Assembly: GCA_021300015.1 (NCBI GenBank)
Contig: JAJTFB010000008.1
Coordinates: 30,806 to 94,805 of the forward strand
Length of the DNA: 64,000 bases
Direction of reading: 5' to 3'
Source: Pirellula sp.
GTDB taxonomy: Bacteria; Planctomycetota; Planctomycetia; Pirellulales; Pirellulaceae
The position numbers and the translations under genes were made by a program. Below, piece by piece: positions 34,601-43,184 of this stretch. Every line of letters starts with the position of its first letter. The stretch's first letter is position 1. The notes under the pieces were generated by a model, which had not been told where the DNA came from, did not search any database, and saw nothing but the letters and a program-made list of their open reading frames with translations.

Positions 34601-36747
34601 TCGATCTTCCGACCAACTCGGTCTCCTTCCCGCTCAATGTCCTTCTCAATGACATCGAGGGGGCCGGTGGATCGCTGGTCGTTACGAGCTTCACCAACCC
34701 CGATAAGGGTGGATCGCTCTCGATCGGATCCGGCGGCCTGAGTATCCGATACACCCCTCGACGCGGATTCGGTGGCACCGAATCGTTTACTTACACCGTC
34801 ATCGACGGCCAGGGCAAATCGTCGACGGCTCGAGTGACCGTCCATACCCTCGAAGGCGACCGGCTCGATGACAACGTCGAGTTCAGCTTCGGCTTCCGAG
34901 ATATGGCCGGAAACACGGTCACCAGCGTGACCCAAGGGGACCAATTCCAAGTCTACGTCTACGCCTACGACCTGCGTCCCGAACGCGGTGCTGGACAAAC
35001 CCCGCCGACCTCGGTCCAAAACCCCGGAGTCTACGCAGCTTACTTGGACATGCTCTACAACGCCAACATCGTCCTACCATCGAGCCCAGGTGTGAACAAC
35101 AACCTGGACTTCGCCAACAACCCAATCGTTCCCTACACCAGTGGAGTTTCCGGATCGGCTTCGATCCCGGGTGTGATCCGATCGCTCGGCGCGTTCACCG
35201 GTGCTGAAAAGCCACCGTTTAGCTTCGCCGATCCATCGCTCATGACGATCCTGACCTTCACGGCCCGCTCGGCTGGTCTGGCTGAATTTGTTGGCGACCC
35301 TGCCAATGATTCGCCAAACACCGACGTCGTGTTGTTCAATCCTCCGAACGCTCCGGTACCTCTCGAACAAGTTCGCTACCTGCGTTCGAGCATCGAAGTC
35401 GTACCTCGTGGAACCGAACTGCCGTTTGCCGTCGATGATAGCACCGCTGTCCTGTTGCTCAACAGCACCTCGTTTATCAACGTGCTTGCTAACGACATCG
35501 TCGGAACCTCCGGTCCTCTTCGAATCACATCGGTCACCCAACCGGTCAACGGTGTCGTATCGATCGACAACCGAGGAACGACCAACCCGTCGGACGATCG
35601 AATTCAATTCGTTCCGTTTACGAGTTCCCTCGGCTTCTCCGATCAGTTCACCTACACGATCGCCGACACCCGAGGCTTCACCTCGACGGCAACGGTGACT
35701 CTCAAGGTCGGAGACACGACCCTTGACGACAGGATGAAAATCCAGCTCAAGGCGTTTGACCTCAACGGCCAGCCGATCTCGTCGATCACCGTCGGAAGCC
35801 AGTTCGAACTGCGTGGATATGTCCAAGACTTGCGATTCCCCAACACCCAAAGCGGGGTCTTTGCAGCCTACCAAGACATCCTCTACGACAGGAATCTGGT
35901 GAACGTCCAAACGTCTCCGAGCGGACTTGGATTCCAAATTGAATTCGCTGCCGGCCCGAACGGTTACAGCAATGGCAAGTCAGGCGATATCCGTATTCCA
36001 GGTCTGATCAATGAGGTCGGTTCGTTCCAAGATTCCGCCTCGCCACTTGGAACCTCGGAACTGCTCCAGTTCAGCATCCGAATGCGAGCCAACACTCCTG
36101 GTACGGCTCGATTCATCGCCGATCCGGCGGACATCAGCCCGTTCCATGACTCGTTGCTCTACAGCGATCCTCGCAACAAGGTCCCTTATAGCCAAATCAG
36201 CTACATACCAGCCGAGCTGTCCATCATCGGTGGTTCAGGTTCCGGCGGCGGTGAGGGGAACACCAACCCCTACGACCGATTCGACGTCAACGACGACGGA
36301 TTCGTCTCCCCGATCGATGCGCTGATCTTGGTCAACAAAGTCAACAGCAATGGTGGCGGGGCACTCGGTAGCGGCGGAGGCGAAGGCGAATCGTCAGGCG
36401 AACGATTCTACGTCGACGTCAACGAAGACGGTTTCCTCTCCCCTCTCGATATCCTTTGGGTGGTCAACCGAATCAACGGCAGCAACGCCGGTGGTGAAGG
36501 TGAGAGCCCCATGCAAGCAGCCCCAGCGATCGAGGTTTCGACCAGCGATCCCGGGACGCTTGTCGATATCCCCTTGGCAGCACCCTCCAACTGGGTCTCG
36601 CGTCCTAAGACCCCGGCTTGGGTTGCCAACTCCAACGTCAACACCTCCGATGTCGATAACTTGCTGGCCGTTTACAGCGCCGAAGAAGACCAAGACCAAA
36701 CGGTCGATGGACTGGTCGACGACCTGTTCGCCAACGGCTTGATCTAA
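31663..36747 (+). CDS. Giant surface protein: LERR motif, metzincin-type protease, SdrD-like, GEVED, cadherin-like, cohesin-like and dockerin domains
   Basis: A 1694-residue protein with a GTG start. LFELLERRELMAG at 27-39 is the planctomycete LEPR-type N-terminal motif of surface proteins. A pre-peptidase-like domain follows (about 85-215). The zinc motif HEAGHFLGGVH (412-422) is a metzincin HExxHxxGxxH, with a downstream Met (YGIMDQFYD). Then come two SdrD B-like repeats (GTVTGTVYSDINRNSRQDAG; TGFKWLDINGDGIRDASEPG), a GEVEDY domain, three cadherin-like repeats (SFTYTVIDGQGKS type), two related cohesin-like domains (about 1068-1245 and 1350-1520) and two EF-hand-like dockerin repeats (about 1538-1562 and 1579-1606: DVNDDGFVSPIDALILVNKV, DVNEDGFLSPLDILWVVNRI). 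It is expected on the cell surface, perhaps self-assembling through cohesin/dockerin contacts. Confidence 0.88.
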   Translation: MKSNKPTTQKNQPNKRALKKAPKRARLFELLERRELMAGDFSPSVESLLSRMYFRNEEAYTRAGTVMSGGGTGSTGGTGGIGSGETNNPLAISELEPNNFVARAQLLPLSASQPVNVSGTFSALTDEDYFALDLRKGDILDTRLVGVPGTRPTLALLDANTQELLFAQGRFLGGTAYPPSSPLYKDGLTTLPYVIATSGRYYLRVADGVGSYVLNLRVQRSTFEAEPIGTQQTLYIDFDGSLTRAETLNLTALGVPAGTLRIPPLSRYMPQLGLTAADAPAVARNTMARVEQKLRTSLAARSNNGFYGATGNPGEFNVRLVSSFDSPDLWGQPNVSRVLVGGTQTEIGLDPDTGLLGIAQSVDVGNFGREESGLVMVDILIADSMDPALVPIAGNVSRSDLFAELLSMVIAHEAGHFLGGVHQDPNNLQYGIMDQFYDPAIVSGAGRDGIFGNRDDEPLFFSVDEFSPTAGVPFGGGVNDSANMLAFGMSTGTVGGTVTGTVYSDINRNSRQDAGEIGLAGWQVFIDSNNNAVLDVGEPRATSDASGRYTLRSASGTQVVRVVRPAGWLASTSAEESKSVAVTLGGTITANFGSFAPSGSSTGFKWLDINGDGIRDASEPGLAGVYIYLDLDGDARPDVGEPASITKADGSYVLNPPVAGTYTIREVVDPGYVQTFPLGGFHTVTYNGSTPLGGFDFGNRESSDWGDAPTPYATLRANNGASAGQLDGFRLGANWDAEIDGRPTSGANGDDTNGPLNTTGAVINDEDGVTLLTPLVRGDTQNIIRINVTNTAGAGAFVQGWIDFNGNGVWGDAGEQIVTNLAAVPGNNLVTFTVPANAVSTGFARFRLSQTRDVGPTGRTAAGEVEDYVYTINNGPRTILQNDSFTVARNSTANIFDVLANDFLPPNDPVTAVLPGPSAQGGSISVGPSNTLRYTPPRGFFGQDTFTYTVVFASGKRETATVTVGVTLQFTDPVAVDDSFDLPTNSVSFPLNVLLNDIEGAGGSLVVTSFTNPDKGGSLSIGSGGLSIRYTPRRGFGGTESFTYTVIDGQGKSSTARVTVHTLEGDRLDDNVEFSFGFRDMAGNTVTSVTQGDQFQVYVYAYDLRPERGAGQTPPTSVQNPGVYAAYLDMLYNANIVLPSSPGVNNNLDFANNPIVPYTSGVSGSASIPGVIRSLGAFTGAEKPPFSFADPSLMTILTFTARSAGLAEFVGDPANDSPNTDVVLFNPPNAPVPLEQVRYLRSSIEVVPRGTELPFAVDDSTAVLLLNSTSFINVLANDIVGTSGPLRITSVTQPVNGVVSIDNRGTTNPSDDRIQFVPFTSSLGFSDQFTYTIADTRGFTSTATVTLKVGDTTLDDRMKIQLKAFDLNGQPISSITVGSQFELRGYVQDLRFPNTQSGVFAAYQDILYDRNLVNVQTSPSGLGFQIEFAAGPNGYSNGKSGDIRIPGLINEVGSFQDSASPLGTSELLQFSIRMRANTPGTARFIADPADISPFHDSLLYSDPRNKVPYSQISYIPAELSIIGGSGSGGGEGNTNPYDRFDVNDDGFVSPIDALILVNKVNSNGGGALGSGGGEGESSGERFYVDVNEDGFLSPLDILWVVNRINGSNAGGEGESPMQAAPAIEVSTSDPGTLVDIPLAAPSNWVSRPKTPAWVANSNVNTSDVDNLLAVYSAEEDQDQTVDGLVDDLFANGLI

Positions 36748-36775
36748 GCGTCGAGAATCGGCAGACGATACGATA

Positions 36776-36815
36776 AAAAAACCGGCTGGTTTGCCGCTAA
36801 ACCAGCCGGTTTTTT
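36776..36815 (+). terminator. Rho-independent terminator after the surface-protein gene
   Basis: Perfect 12-bp arms accggctggttt (36781-36792) and aaaccagccggt (36799-36810), a 6-base loop, an A-run before and a T-run after. The flanking A and T tracts extend the stem and could also serve transcription from the other side. Confidence 0.92.
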
Positions 36816-36869
36816 GTTTTCCAATCCGACTCCGAAACCCCTACTCTCCAACATGACCGATACTCTAAG

Positions 36870-37808
36870 ATGACCCGACAGCGTGGCTACGTCGATCTGC
36901 AAATCAACGGTATCGGAGGAATCGACTTCAACGAGTCGAACCTCTCAGCCTTGTCCTGGGAGCGAGCCCTTGAATGGCTCGCTCAAGACGGAACAACCGA
37001 ATTCCTGCCGACGCTCATCACCGATAGCGTCGATTCGCTCTGTTTAAAACTTGCGAATCTTTCAAGTCTGTGCGAAGCGAGCATTCAAAAGCCACTCGGC
37101 TCTAGCAAAGCCGTCGGGATCCATCTTGAGGGTCCTTTTCTTAGTGACCAGGTTGGCTATATCGGGGCCCATCCGAAGCAACACGCCAGGCCTCTGGAGT
37201 TGGATACTCTGAAACGGCTTGTCGATGCTGCCAACGGATGGATCCGTTTGGTGACGTTGGCTCCGGAATGCGACCCGAAGGGCCGAGGCATCGAGTATCT
37301 AGCACAAGAGGATATTCTGATCGCCGCAGGACACTGCAACCCATCGATCGATCAACTTCGATGCGCGATCGACTCGGGACTGAGTCTCTTTACCCATCTG
37401 GGGAACGCTTGCCCAGCGTCGATCCCTAGGCACGAGAATATCATCCACCGAGTCTTGGCGCTGCGAGACTCCCTTCGCGTCACCCTGATCGCTGATGGAT
37501 TCCATCTGCCTCTTTGGTTGCTCGATAGCTGGGTCGATTGGTTCGGAGAGGATCGCGTGGCGATTGTCTCCGATGCGATCAGCGCCGCGGGTCTAGCTCC
37601 AGGCATCTACCAGCTGGGCGCGCAAAAGGTCGCCGTTGGTGCAGACGGAGTTCCTCGAAGCGCCGACCAAACGCACTTCGTAGGGTCGGGGGCCACGCTC
37701 GGTCGTATGCGGAATCTCTGCGAATCGCAGCTTTCCTGGTCTTCCGAGCGGATCGATAAATTGTTCAAAACCAATGCTGCACAGTGGTTAGGACTCCCAT
37801 CGGACTGA
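36870..37808 (+). CDS. nagA: N-acetylglucosamine-6-phosphate deacetylase, barrel-only short form
   Basis: A 312-residue amidohydrolase that removes the acetyl group of GlcNAc-6-phosphate for amino-sugar recycling. It begins directly at the barrel with GYVDLQINGIGGIDFN, the Escherichia coli-like Q-x-N version of the first strand. Other sites are present: VGIHLEGPFLSDQ (metal Glu), AAGHCNPS (His), FTHLGNACPASI (His), LIADGFHLP (substrate His), IVSDAISAAG (catalytic Asp) and GSGATL. The protein stops after NAAQWLGLPSD, so both halves of the small beta-sandwich domain of usual NagA (about 380 residues) are missing. A six-codon reading frame (36853-36873) overlaps the start as ATGA, possibly by chance. 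Confidence 0.85.
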   Translation: MTRQRGYVDLQINGIGGIDFNESNLSALSWERALEWLAQDGTTEFLPTLITDSVDSLCLKLANLSSLCEASIQKPLGSSKAVGIHLEGPFLSDQVGYIGAHPKQHARPLELDTLKRLVDAANGWIRLVTLAPECDPKGRGIEYLAQEDILIAAGHCNPSIDQLRCAIDSGLSLFTHLGNACPASIPRHENIIHRVLALRDSLRVTLIADGFHLPLWLLDSWVDWFGEDRVAIVSDAISAAGLAPGIYQLGAQKVAVGADGVPRSADQTHFVGSGATLGRMRNLCESQLSWSSERIDKLFKTNAAQWLGLPSD

Positions 37809-38006
37809 CCCCCTAGCGGTTGGTTTTTGTAATGCCCGGGGCCAGGCTCTAATGGCACTGACTTTAGTGCGTAAGCCACCGGTCCGATCGCCACACGCCG
37901 CAGGCGCGCCCCCGTGAGCCGCCTAGCGTCCTCGAAAACCGCCCAAGATTTGGGCCGAACGGTTCGCCTAGGGCGAACGATCCAATGCTCCCGTCGCGCA
38001 AGCGTA

Positions 38007-38035
38007 CCCAGGGCGGCGCTTCGCTCTGCCCTGGG
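38007..38035. repeat. Hairpin element with 8-bp arms, possible dispersed planctomycete repeat
   Basis: cccagggc and gccctggg flank a 13-base loop. No T-run follows, so it is not a typical terminator. That it belongs to a dispersed family is from memory only. Confidence 0.45.
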
Positions 38036-38086
38036 CTATCTCCTTTTGCCCCTTTGGGGCGGACGGATCGATCCCAGCCCCCCCCC

Positions 38087-38108
38087 GGACTTCCCCTGGA
38101 CTTCCCCT
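38087..38108. repeat. Two 11-bp tandem units upstream of the oxidoreductase gene
   Basis: ggacttcccct occurs twice in succession after a run of C. Confidence 0.8.
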
Positions 38109-38262
38109 GGCAGCCTTCGGGGGATTTCCTTCCCTTTGGACAGCTTTGACGCGCTGCATTCTCACTTTGGATCCTCTACAATCTTTGGACAGGCCGATAT
38201 TCAAGACTCGACGTCCAACGATTTTCCCACCACCTAAACCGCCTCGAAGAAGGATCCTTGCA

Positions 38263-39729
38263 ATGAGCTCGTTGTCCCGCCGCCGTTTCCTCGAACAATC
38301 GATGTTCACCACCGCTGCTGCTTTGGCGATCCAAGCCCAAAGAGCGCAAGCCACCGAGCCGGTTCAACAACCCCCATCGATCGGTCCCAACGATACGATT
38401 CAGGTCGCAGTCATCGGTGCGGGTGGCCGGGGCCAATCTCACATCGACGGCTTTGCCGGAAAAAGTGGATCGGTCGTCACGCATATCTGCGATTGCGACG
38501 AACGAGCCGGCCAACGTAGCTGCGATAAAGCAGCCGAAAAACAGGGAGGCAAAAAGCCTGTCTGGGTCAAAGACGTTCGCAAGCTTCTCGAAGACAAATC
38601 GATCAATGCCGTGAGCATCGCCACCCCGAATCATTGGCACTCCCTGGGTGCCATTTGGGCCATCCAAGCCGGCAAGGATGTTTACGTCGAGAAACCTGTT
38701 TCCCACAATGTTCTCGAAGGTCGACGGGTGGTCCAAGCAGCCCGCAAGCATCAGCGGATGGTGCAAACCGGCACCCAAAGCCGCTCGAATCCCGGCATGC
38801 GCGAGGCGATGGAGTTTGTCCACTCCGGCGGAATCGGGGATGTCCTCATCTCACGAGGTCTATGCTACAAACGACGCAACTCGATCGGACCCAAGGGGAC
38901 CTACGATGTCCCCAAAGAAGTCGACTACGACCTGTGGTCCGGCCCCGCGAGAATCCTACCCATGACCCGTAAGAACTTCCACTACGATTGGCACTGGCAA
39001 TGGGAATACGGAAACGGTGACCTCGGGAACCAAGGGATCCATCAAATGGACCTGTGCCGATGGGCGCTCGGCGAAGATCGACTCAGCGAGCGTGTCTTGT
39101 CCTTCGGCGGACGTCTTGGCTACGAAGATGCCGGCGAAACGGCCAACACCCAAGTCGTCGTCCACGACTACGGGAAACGCAAACTCATTTTCGAAGTCCG
39201 TGGGCTACCGACCCCGGACTACAAGGGTGCCAACGTCGGCATCATCGTCGAAGGTACCAAGGGGTACTTGGTCATGACCTCATACGCAAGCGGCACGGCC
39301 TTCGACCTCGATGGCAAACCCATCAAGCAGTTCACCGGTGGTGGCGATGATCGCCATTACAAGAATTTCACCGACGCGATGCGAAACCGAGATTATCGAA
39401 CCCTCAATGCCGATATCGAACAAGGACACCTTTCGAGCGCCCTGTGCCACCTCGGAAATATCTCCTTGAGGCTCGGGAACCAAATCCCGGGTGCCGAAGT
39501 CGCCGGTGCGATCGCATCCCAAGGGGGCGGAGATTCGGTCGTCGAGACTTGGAAGCGAACCGCCGAACACCTCGGCGAGAACTCCATCAAAGACTACTCG
39601 ATTTGGATGGGCCGCTCCTTGGCTCTCGACCCCATCGCCGAAACCTTCGTCGGAAACGATGCCCCCAACCATTGGCTCACCCGCGAGTACCGCGCACCGT
39701 ACAGCCTGCCGAGCGAGCAAGCCGTATAG
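38263..39729 (+). CDS. Tat-exported Gfo/Idh/MocA-family oxidoreductase
   Basis: A 488-residue protein. The ATG at 38263 has GAAGGA about 11 bases upstream and is followed by SRRRFLEQSMFTTAAALAIQ, a twin-arginine signal. The NAD(P)-binding domain is IQVAVIGAGGRGQSHIDGFA, with the conserved PNHWHSLGAIWAIQAGKDVY and VEKPVSHN (EKP motif) at about 135-165. The C-terminal substrate domain has GPARILPMTRKNFHYDWHWQ and YGNGDLGNQGIHQMDLCRWA, typical of the planctomycete exported members. It is expected to oxidise or rearrange sugars outside the cytoplasm with a tightly bound cofactor; the sugar is unknown. Confidence 0.88.
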   Translation: MSSLSRRRFLEQSMFTTAAALAIQAQRAQATEPVQQPPSIGPNDTIQVAVIGAGGRGQSHIDGFAGKSGSVVTHICDCDERAGQRSCDKAAEKQGGKKPVWVKDVRKLLEDKSINAVSIATPNHWHSLGAIWAIQAGKDVYVEKPVSHNVLEGRRVVQAARKHQRMVQTGTQSRSNPGMREAMEFVHSGGIGDVLISRGLCYKRRNSIGPKGTYDVPKEVDYDLWSGPARILPMTRKNFHYDWHWQWEYGNGDLGNQGIHQMDLCRWALGEDRLSERVLSFGGRLGYEDAGETANTQVVVHDYGKRKLIFEVRGLPTPDYKGANVGIIVEGTKGYLVMTSYASGTAFDLDGKPIKQFTGGGDDRHYKNFTDAMRNRDYRTLNADIEQGHLSSALCHLGNISLRLGNQIPGAEVAGAIASQGGGDSVVETWKRTAEHLGENSIKDYSIWMGRSLALDPIAETFVGNDAPNHWLTREYRAPYSLPSEQAV

Positions 39730-39912
39730 CTCGCCCGGTAGTCTGGCCGCTGGGGGGCCACTCGGCGAAGGATTTCCAATGTTTTTCGCCTAGTAGTCCT
39801 TAAACAGATTGCTATCATCGCTATGTGCCGACCGGGCTCGTCCCGGTCGAACCATCGTCGTTTTCGCATATACTGCCCCTGGCCCTCGACTGCCTCTGTC
39901 TATCTGTTACCC

Positions 39913-41352
39913 ATGCAAAGCCTCCCGATCGTACAAATCCCTGATTCTCAGTCGCCCCTAGGCCAATCGGAAAGCATTCAGGGGAAACGGGGGGCTTACG
40001 CGTTTATCAGTTTGGGGTGTCCGAAAAATCTCGTCGATAGCGAGCAGATGCTCGGGATCCTCCAGCAGCGTGGCTACCAGTTGGTCCAAAATCCCGAGGA
40101 ATCGGACTTTGTGGTCATCAACACCTGCGGATTCATCGAAAACGCCAGGAAAGAATCCTTCGAAGCCATCGACCAAATGCTTGAGCTCAAGCGTTCCGGG
40201 AAGATCCGAGGGGTCGTCATCACCGGCTGCTTGGCCGAACGCCAAAACGATTCGCTTTTGACCGAACGTCCCGAGATCGATGGGCTTGTAGGGGTCTTCG
40301 GTCGCGATGAAATTGGGAATCTTGTCGATCGCATCATGGACGGTCTAGACGAGCAGCGCTCGATCTTTCGACCCGCTCCTATTCGGGCTTTGTCCGACCA
40401 CATGCGATTGCAGGTCACCCCCAAGCATTTTGCTTATTTGAAAATCTCCGAGGGCTGCGATCGGCTTTGCACATTCTGTGCGATCCCGAAGATGCGGGGC
40501 AAGCATGCCAGCAAGCCCATGGAAGATATCCTCATCGAGGCGCGTCGCTTGGCCGACTCCGGGGTCCGGGAATTGATCGTCGTGGCCCAAGACACGACTT
40601 ACTATGGCATCGACATGTTCGGCGAACCCCGACTCAGACAACTTCTCGAAGAGCTCGATCAGGTCGAGGGGCTCGACTGGATTCGGCTGATGTATTTCTA
40701 CCCTATGTACATTGACCGGGCACTCTTGGAGACCATCGGGCAGTCCAAGCGGATCTTGCCCTACATCGACATGCCGCTCCAGCATGCGAGCAACCCGGTG
40801 CTCAAGCGCATGTCGCGCAGAGTGACGCGTGAGTCGACCATCGAAATGGTTTCGATGATGCGTCAGACCATTCCAGAGCTCGTGCTCCGCACCACGATGA
40901 TCACCGGTTTTCCTGGCGAGACCGACGAGCAGTTCGAAGAGCTCGTCGAATTCGTAGACGAAATGCATTTCGAACGGCTCGGTGTATTCACTTACTCAGT
41001 CGAGTCGGACACCCCAGCCTCACGCTTGGACGAACATCTTCCTGAGCGGATCAAGAAGGAACGCCGCAAACGGCTTATGGAAGTCCAGCAGAAGAACGCC
41101 TTCGAATGGTGCGCCAAGCAACAAGGGAAACGCTTGGAGGTGCTGCTCGATAAGCCCGTTGATAAGCCCGTCGAGGGAGTCTCGAACTCATGGATCGGTC
41201 GATCGTATGCCGACGCTCCGGATGTCGATGCGTGTGTCTTTGTCACCCCCTCGGACGATGTGGTACTTCAGGCGGGCGATTTGGTCGAGTGCGAGATCGT
41301 TTCTTCGAATGCTTATGATCTTGTCGCAGTCGCCACCCGGGTGATCGAATGA
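39913..41352 (+). CDS. rimO: Ribosomal protein uS12 methylthiotransferase
   Basis: A 479-residue radical-SAM enzyme that methylthiolates an Asp of ribosomal protein S12. The ATG at 39913 is chosen because family homology begins shortly after, at [20 protein letters not shown]. The N-terminal cluster cysteines are in GCPKN, NTCGF and GCLAE. The radical-SAM CxxxCxxC is [18 protein letters not shown], and [17 protein letters not shown] follows. A C-terminal TRAM domain (LEVLLDKP onward) is present and carries a 12-bp duplication at 41149-41172. [12 protein letters not shown] and the S12-type loop favour RimO over MiaB. Its stop overlaps the pgsA start as ATGA. Confidence 0.92.
   Translation: MQSLPIVQIPDSQSPLGQSESIQGKRGAYAFISLGCPKNLVDSEQMLGILQQRGYQLVQNPEESDFVVINTCGFIENARKESFEAIDQMLELKRSGKIRGVVITGCLAERQNDSLLTERPEIDGLVGVFGRDEIGNLVDRIMDGLDEQRSIFRPAPIRALSDHMRLQVTPKHFAYLKISEGCDRLCTFCAIPKMRGKHASKPMEDILIEARRLADSGVRELIVVAQDTTYYGIDMFGEPRLRQLLEELDQVEGLDWIRLMYFYPMYIDRALLETIGQSKRILPYIDMPLQHASNPVLKRMSRRVTRESTIEMVSMMRQTIPELVLRTTMITGFPGETDEQFEELVEFVDEMHFERLGVFTYSVESDTPASRLDEHLPERIKKERRKRLMEVQQKNAFEWCAKQQGKRLEVLLDKPVDKPVEGVSNSWIGRSYADAPDVDACVFVTPSDDVVLQAGDLVECEIVSSNAYDLVAVATRVIE
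41149..41172 (+). repeat. Two 12-bp in-frame units in the rimO TRAM region
   Basis: gataagcccgtt and gataagcccgtc are adjacent and encode DKPVDKPV in a loop of the TRAM domain. Confidence 0.8.
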
Positions 41353-41936
41353 CCCCGGGCGTCGCTCCGCTTTCGACGAATCCATGGAACGTTCCGAATG
41401 CCCTTTCCTCGGTGCGCCTGCTGATGGCCATCGCGGTTTGCGCCTGCATTGAAATGCAATCTTGGACGACGGCCCTGATCCTATTTGTGGTCGCAGCATC
41501 GACCGATTGGATCGACGGCTGGTGGGCTCGGAAATACCAGCAGGTCACCAAGCTCGGGCGGATCCTCGACCCCTTCGTCGATAAAGTCATCATCTGCGGG
41601 GCGATGATCGCTTTGGCAGGTGCCAAAGATTCACCCATGGCACCCTGGATGGCCACCTTGGTTGTCGCTCGCGAGTTGTTGGTGACGAGCTTGCGAGGGA
41701 TGGTCGAAGGCCAAGGGGGGGACTTCTCGGCAAAGCAGTTAGGCAAGTGGAAGATGGTTCTCCAGTGCGCCGCTGTGATCGCATCGTTGCTGTACCTAAG
41801 AGCCCTGCCTGAGGTTCCCGATTGGCTCAAAGCCCTCGTTCCGATCTGTATCTGGGGCTCGATCCTCCTGACGGTGCTCTCGGCGATTGAATACATCCTG
41901 GTGATTCTTCGCAGCGCAAAACCAAAGACTGTGTGA
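41349..41936 (+). CDS. pgsA: CDP-diacylglycerol-glycerol-3-phosphate 3-phosphatidyltransferase
   Basis: A 195-residue membrane enzyme that makes phosphatidylglycerol phosphate. It starts inside the rimO stop (ATGA), so translation is coupled. The CDP-alcohol phosphotransferase motif is complete: [20 protein letters not shown] followed by LDPFVDK, giving D-x2-D-G-x2-A-R, then G-x3-D-x3-D. Transmembrane segments include [10 protein letters not shown] and [17 protein letters not shown]. The N-terminus [15 protein letters not shown] is typical for PgsA. Other family members with different alcohols cannot be fully excluded. Confidence 0.88.
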   Translation: MTPGVAPLSTNPWNVPNALSSVRLLMAIAVCACIEMQSWTTALILFVVAASTDWIDGWWARKYQQVTKLGRILDPFVDKVIICGAMIALAGAKDSPMAPWMATLVVARELLVTSLRGMVEGQGGDFSAKQLGKWKMVLQCAAVIASLLYLRALPEVPDWLKALVPICIWGSILLTVLSAIEYILVILRSAKPKTV

Positions 41937-41958
41937 CACAAGCCGGACAAGCCTTCTG

Positions 41959-43017
41959 ATGAATCCTGATGAACTGACGCCGATTCAATTGCTCATTACC
42001 GCAATCGCGGGATTGTTCTTTTCCGGTTTGTTTGCCGGCACCTTGTTTATTCATGCTTGGGTGTTGGTCGCTTGGAATCGCGTCATGGTATGGCAAGGAT
42101 GGCTCAGAGATCGGATTCATGACCGCATCGGACTCGTCGACCTGCTGGGATGTTTTGCTTGCATCGCGATATCTCAGATCGTCATAGCAGGACTGTTTTT
42201 CTACGAAGTCAAAACCAAGGCCTTGGCGCAAGAGGCCCAAGTCCAAGAGATCCAAGGAGACCTCAAGACTTTGCTTCCCGAATCTCCCTGGTTCATGTTC
42301 GCTGTCTCTTTTTCCCTGGTCCTAGGGTGTGTTCTATCGGCGATTTGGACCTGCTTTCGCACTCGGGAAACGCCCAAGCGACTCGGGATCTGGTCGGGCT
42401 TGATCCCGAGAGATTTGTTCGTCGGCTCGCTGGTCTTTCTATGGGTTATTCCGCTGGTTCTGGCCGTCAACATCGCCGTGACCCAAGCCACGCAGATCGA
42501 GTACAAGCATCCTGTGATCGACTCGTTGCGAGAAAGGGCTTGGGCCTTTCCTCTTCTCTTTACCAGCGCCGCGATCTTCGCTCCGATTTGGGAAGAGTAC
42601 GCGTTTCGCTTTCTATTGGTCAATTGGCTCGACACCATTCGGCATCATGGATTCGATTGGAATCGAATTCTCTTCGGATTTCGACCCCAGGCCGATGGCC
42701 TGACGAGTCACCCAGAGGCTGATGGCCAAGTGGCTGTCGGTGGGCCAAGTCCGATCGAGGTTCCAGAAGCATCGTCTCAGGAGTTGGCCGAGTGTTTCCC
42801 GCCTTGGTGGATTGCGATCCTCAGCGGCTTGATCTTTGGTTTGGCGCATTTTGAGTACGGGGTCAGTTGGGTACCCTTGGTCGTTCTCGGAACGGTCCTA
42901 GCGCGCGTGTACCAACTTCAGCGAAGCATTCTTCCGTGTATTCTGATGCACGGATTGTTCAACTCGTTGGCGATGGTCGGGTTTGCCGTGGAGCTTTTTG
43001 GGAAACCTCCGACCTAG
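41959..43017 (+). CDS. CPBP-family intramembrane metalloprotease
   Basis: A 352-residue multi-pass protein, 22 bases after pgsA and likely in the same operon. Abi/CPBP motifs are present: APIWEEYAFRFLLVNWL (EExxxR), GLIFGLAHFEYG (FxxxH) and CILMHGLFNSLA (HxxxN). The N-terminal half adds three or four further transmembrane helices. A polar insert of about 45 residues (RPQADGLTSHPEADGQ) between the first and second motif is unusual and itself repeats an ADG-type unit. A small gggtt/aaccc hairpin with a T-rich tail at 43021-43041 could terminate the operon weakly. Relatives process membrane-bound substrates or provide bacteriocin immunity; no substrate is evident. Confidence 0.85.
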   Translation: MNPDELTPIQLLITAIAGLFFSGLFAGTLFIHAWVLVAWNRVMVWQGWLRDRIHDRIGLVDLLGCFACIAISQIVIAGLFFYEVKTKALAQEAQVQEIQGDLKTLLPESPWFMFAVSFSLVLGCVLSAIWTCFRTRETPKRLGIWSGLIPRDLFVGSLVFLWVIPLVLAVNIAVTQATQIEYKHPVIDSLRERAWAFPLLFTSAAIFAPIWEEYAFRFLLVNWLDTIRHHGFDWNRILFGFRPQADGLTSHPEADGQVAVGGPSPIEVPEASSQELAECFPPWWIAILSGLIFGLAHFEYGVSWVPLVVLGTVLARVYQLQRSILPCILMHGLFNSLAMVGFAVELFGKPPT

Positions 43018-43184
43018 AGCTGGGTTAAAACCCGATTTTTCGAGTGAATTATCCCCATTGAGTTTGCTAGCAAATAAGCTTGCATAGAGATTTGGATAGG
43101 GAATGGTCGAAAGAAAGACGGATCGAGTGGGGTCCGTTGGCTAGGGTTGGAACATGAGTTGCCCATTGAGGGGGTTTTGTCGCG

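Larger units (their letters stand above)
37809..38262. other. Gene-free, hairpin-rich region between nagA and the oxidoreductase gene
   Basis: This 454-base stretch contains three short perfect inverted repeats: gcccaa/ttgggc around 37942-37956, gttcgcc/ggcgaac at 37962-37978 and cccagggc/gccctggg at 38007-38035, then an 11-bp tandem duplication (38087-38108) and C-rich runs. The cccagggc hairpin resembles short dispersed intergenic hairpins I recall from Pirellulales genomes. I see no protein gene. Confidence 0.5.

Noticed and set aside
33313..35019. 568-codon open frame on the minus strand inside the giant surface-protein gene
   Set aside because: The plus-strand frame has clear SdrD-like, GEVED and cadherin-like domains; the antisense product is low-complexity Arg/Asp-rich and lacks a ribosome-binding site.
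36853..36873. Six-codon upstream reading frame overlapping the nagA start
   Set aside because: It has no ribosome-binding site and could easily occur by chance; only mentioned under nagA.
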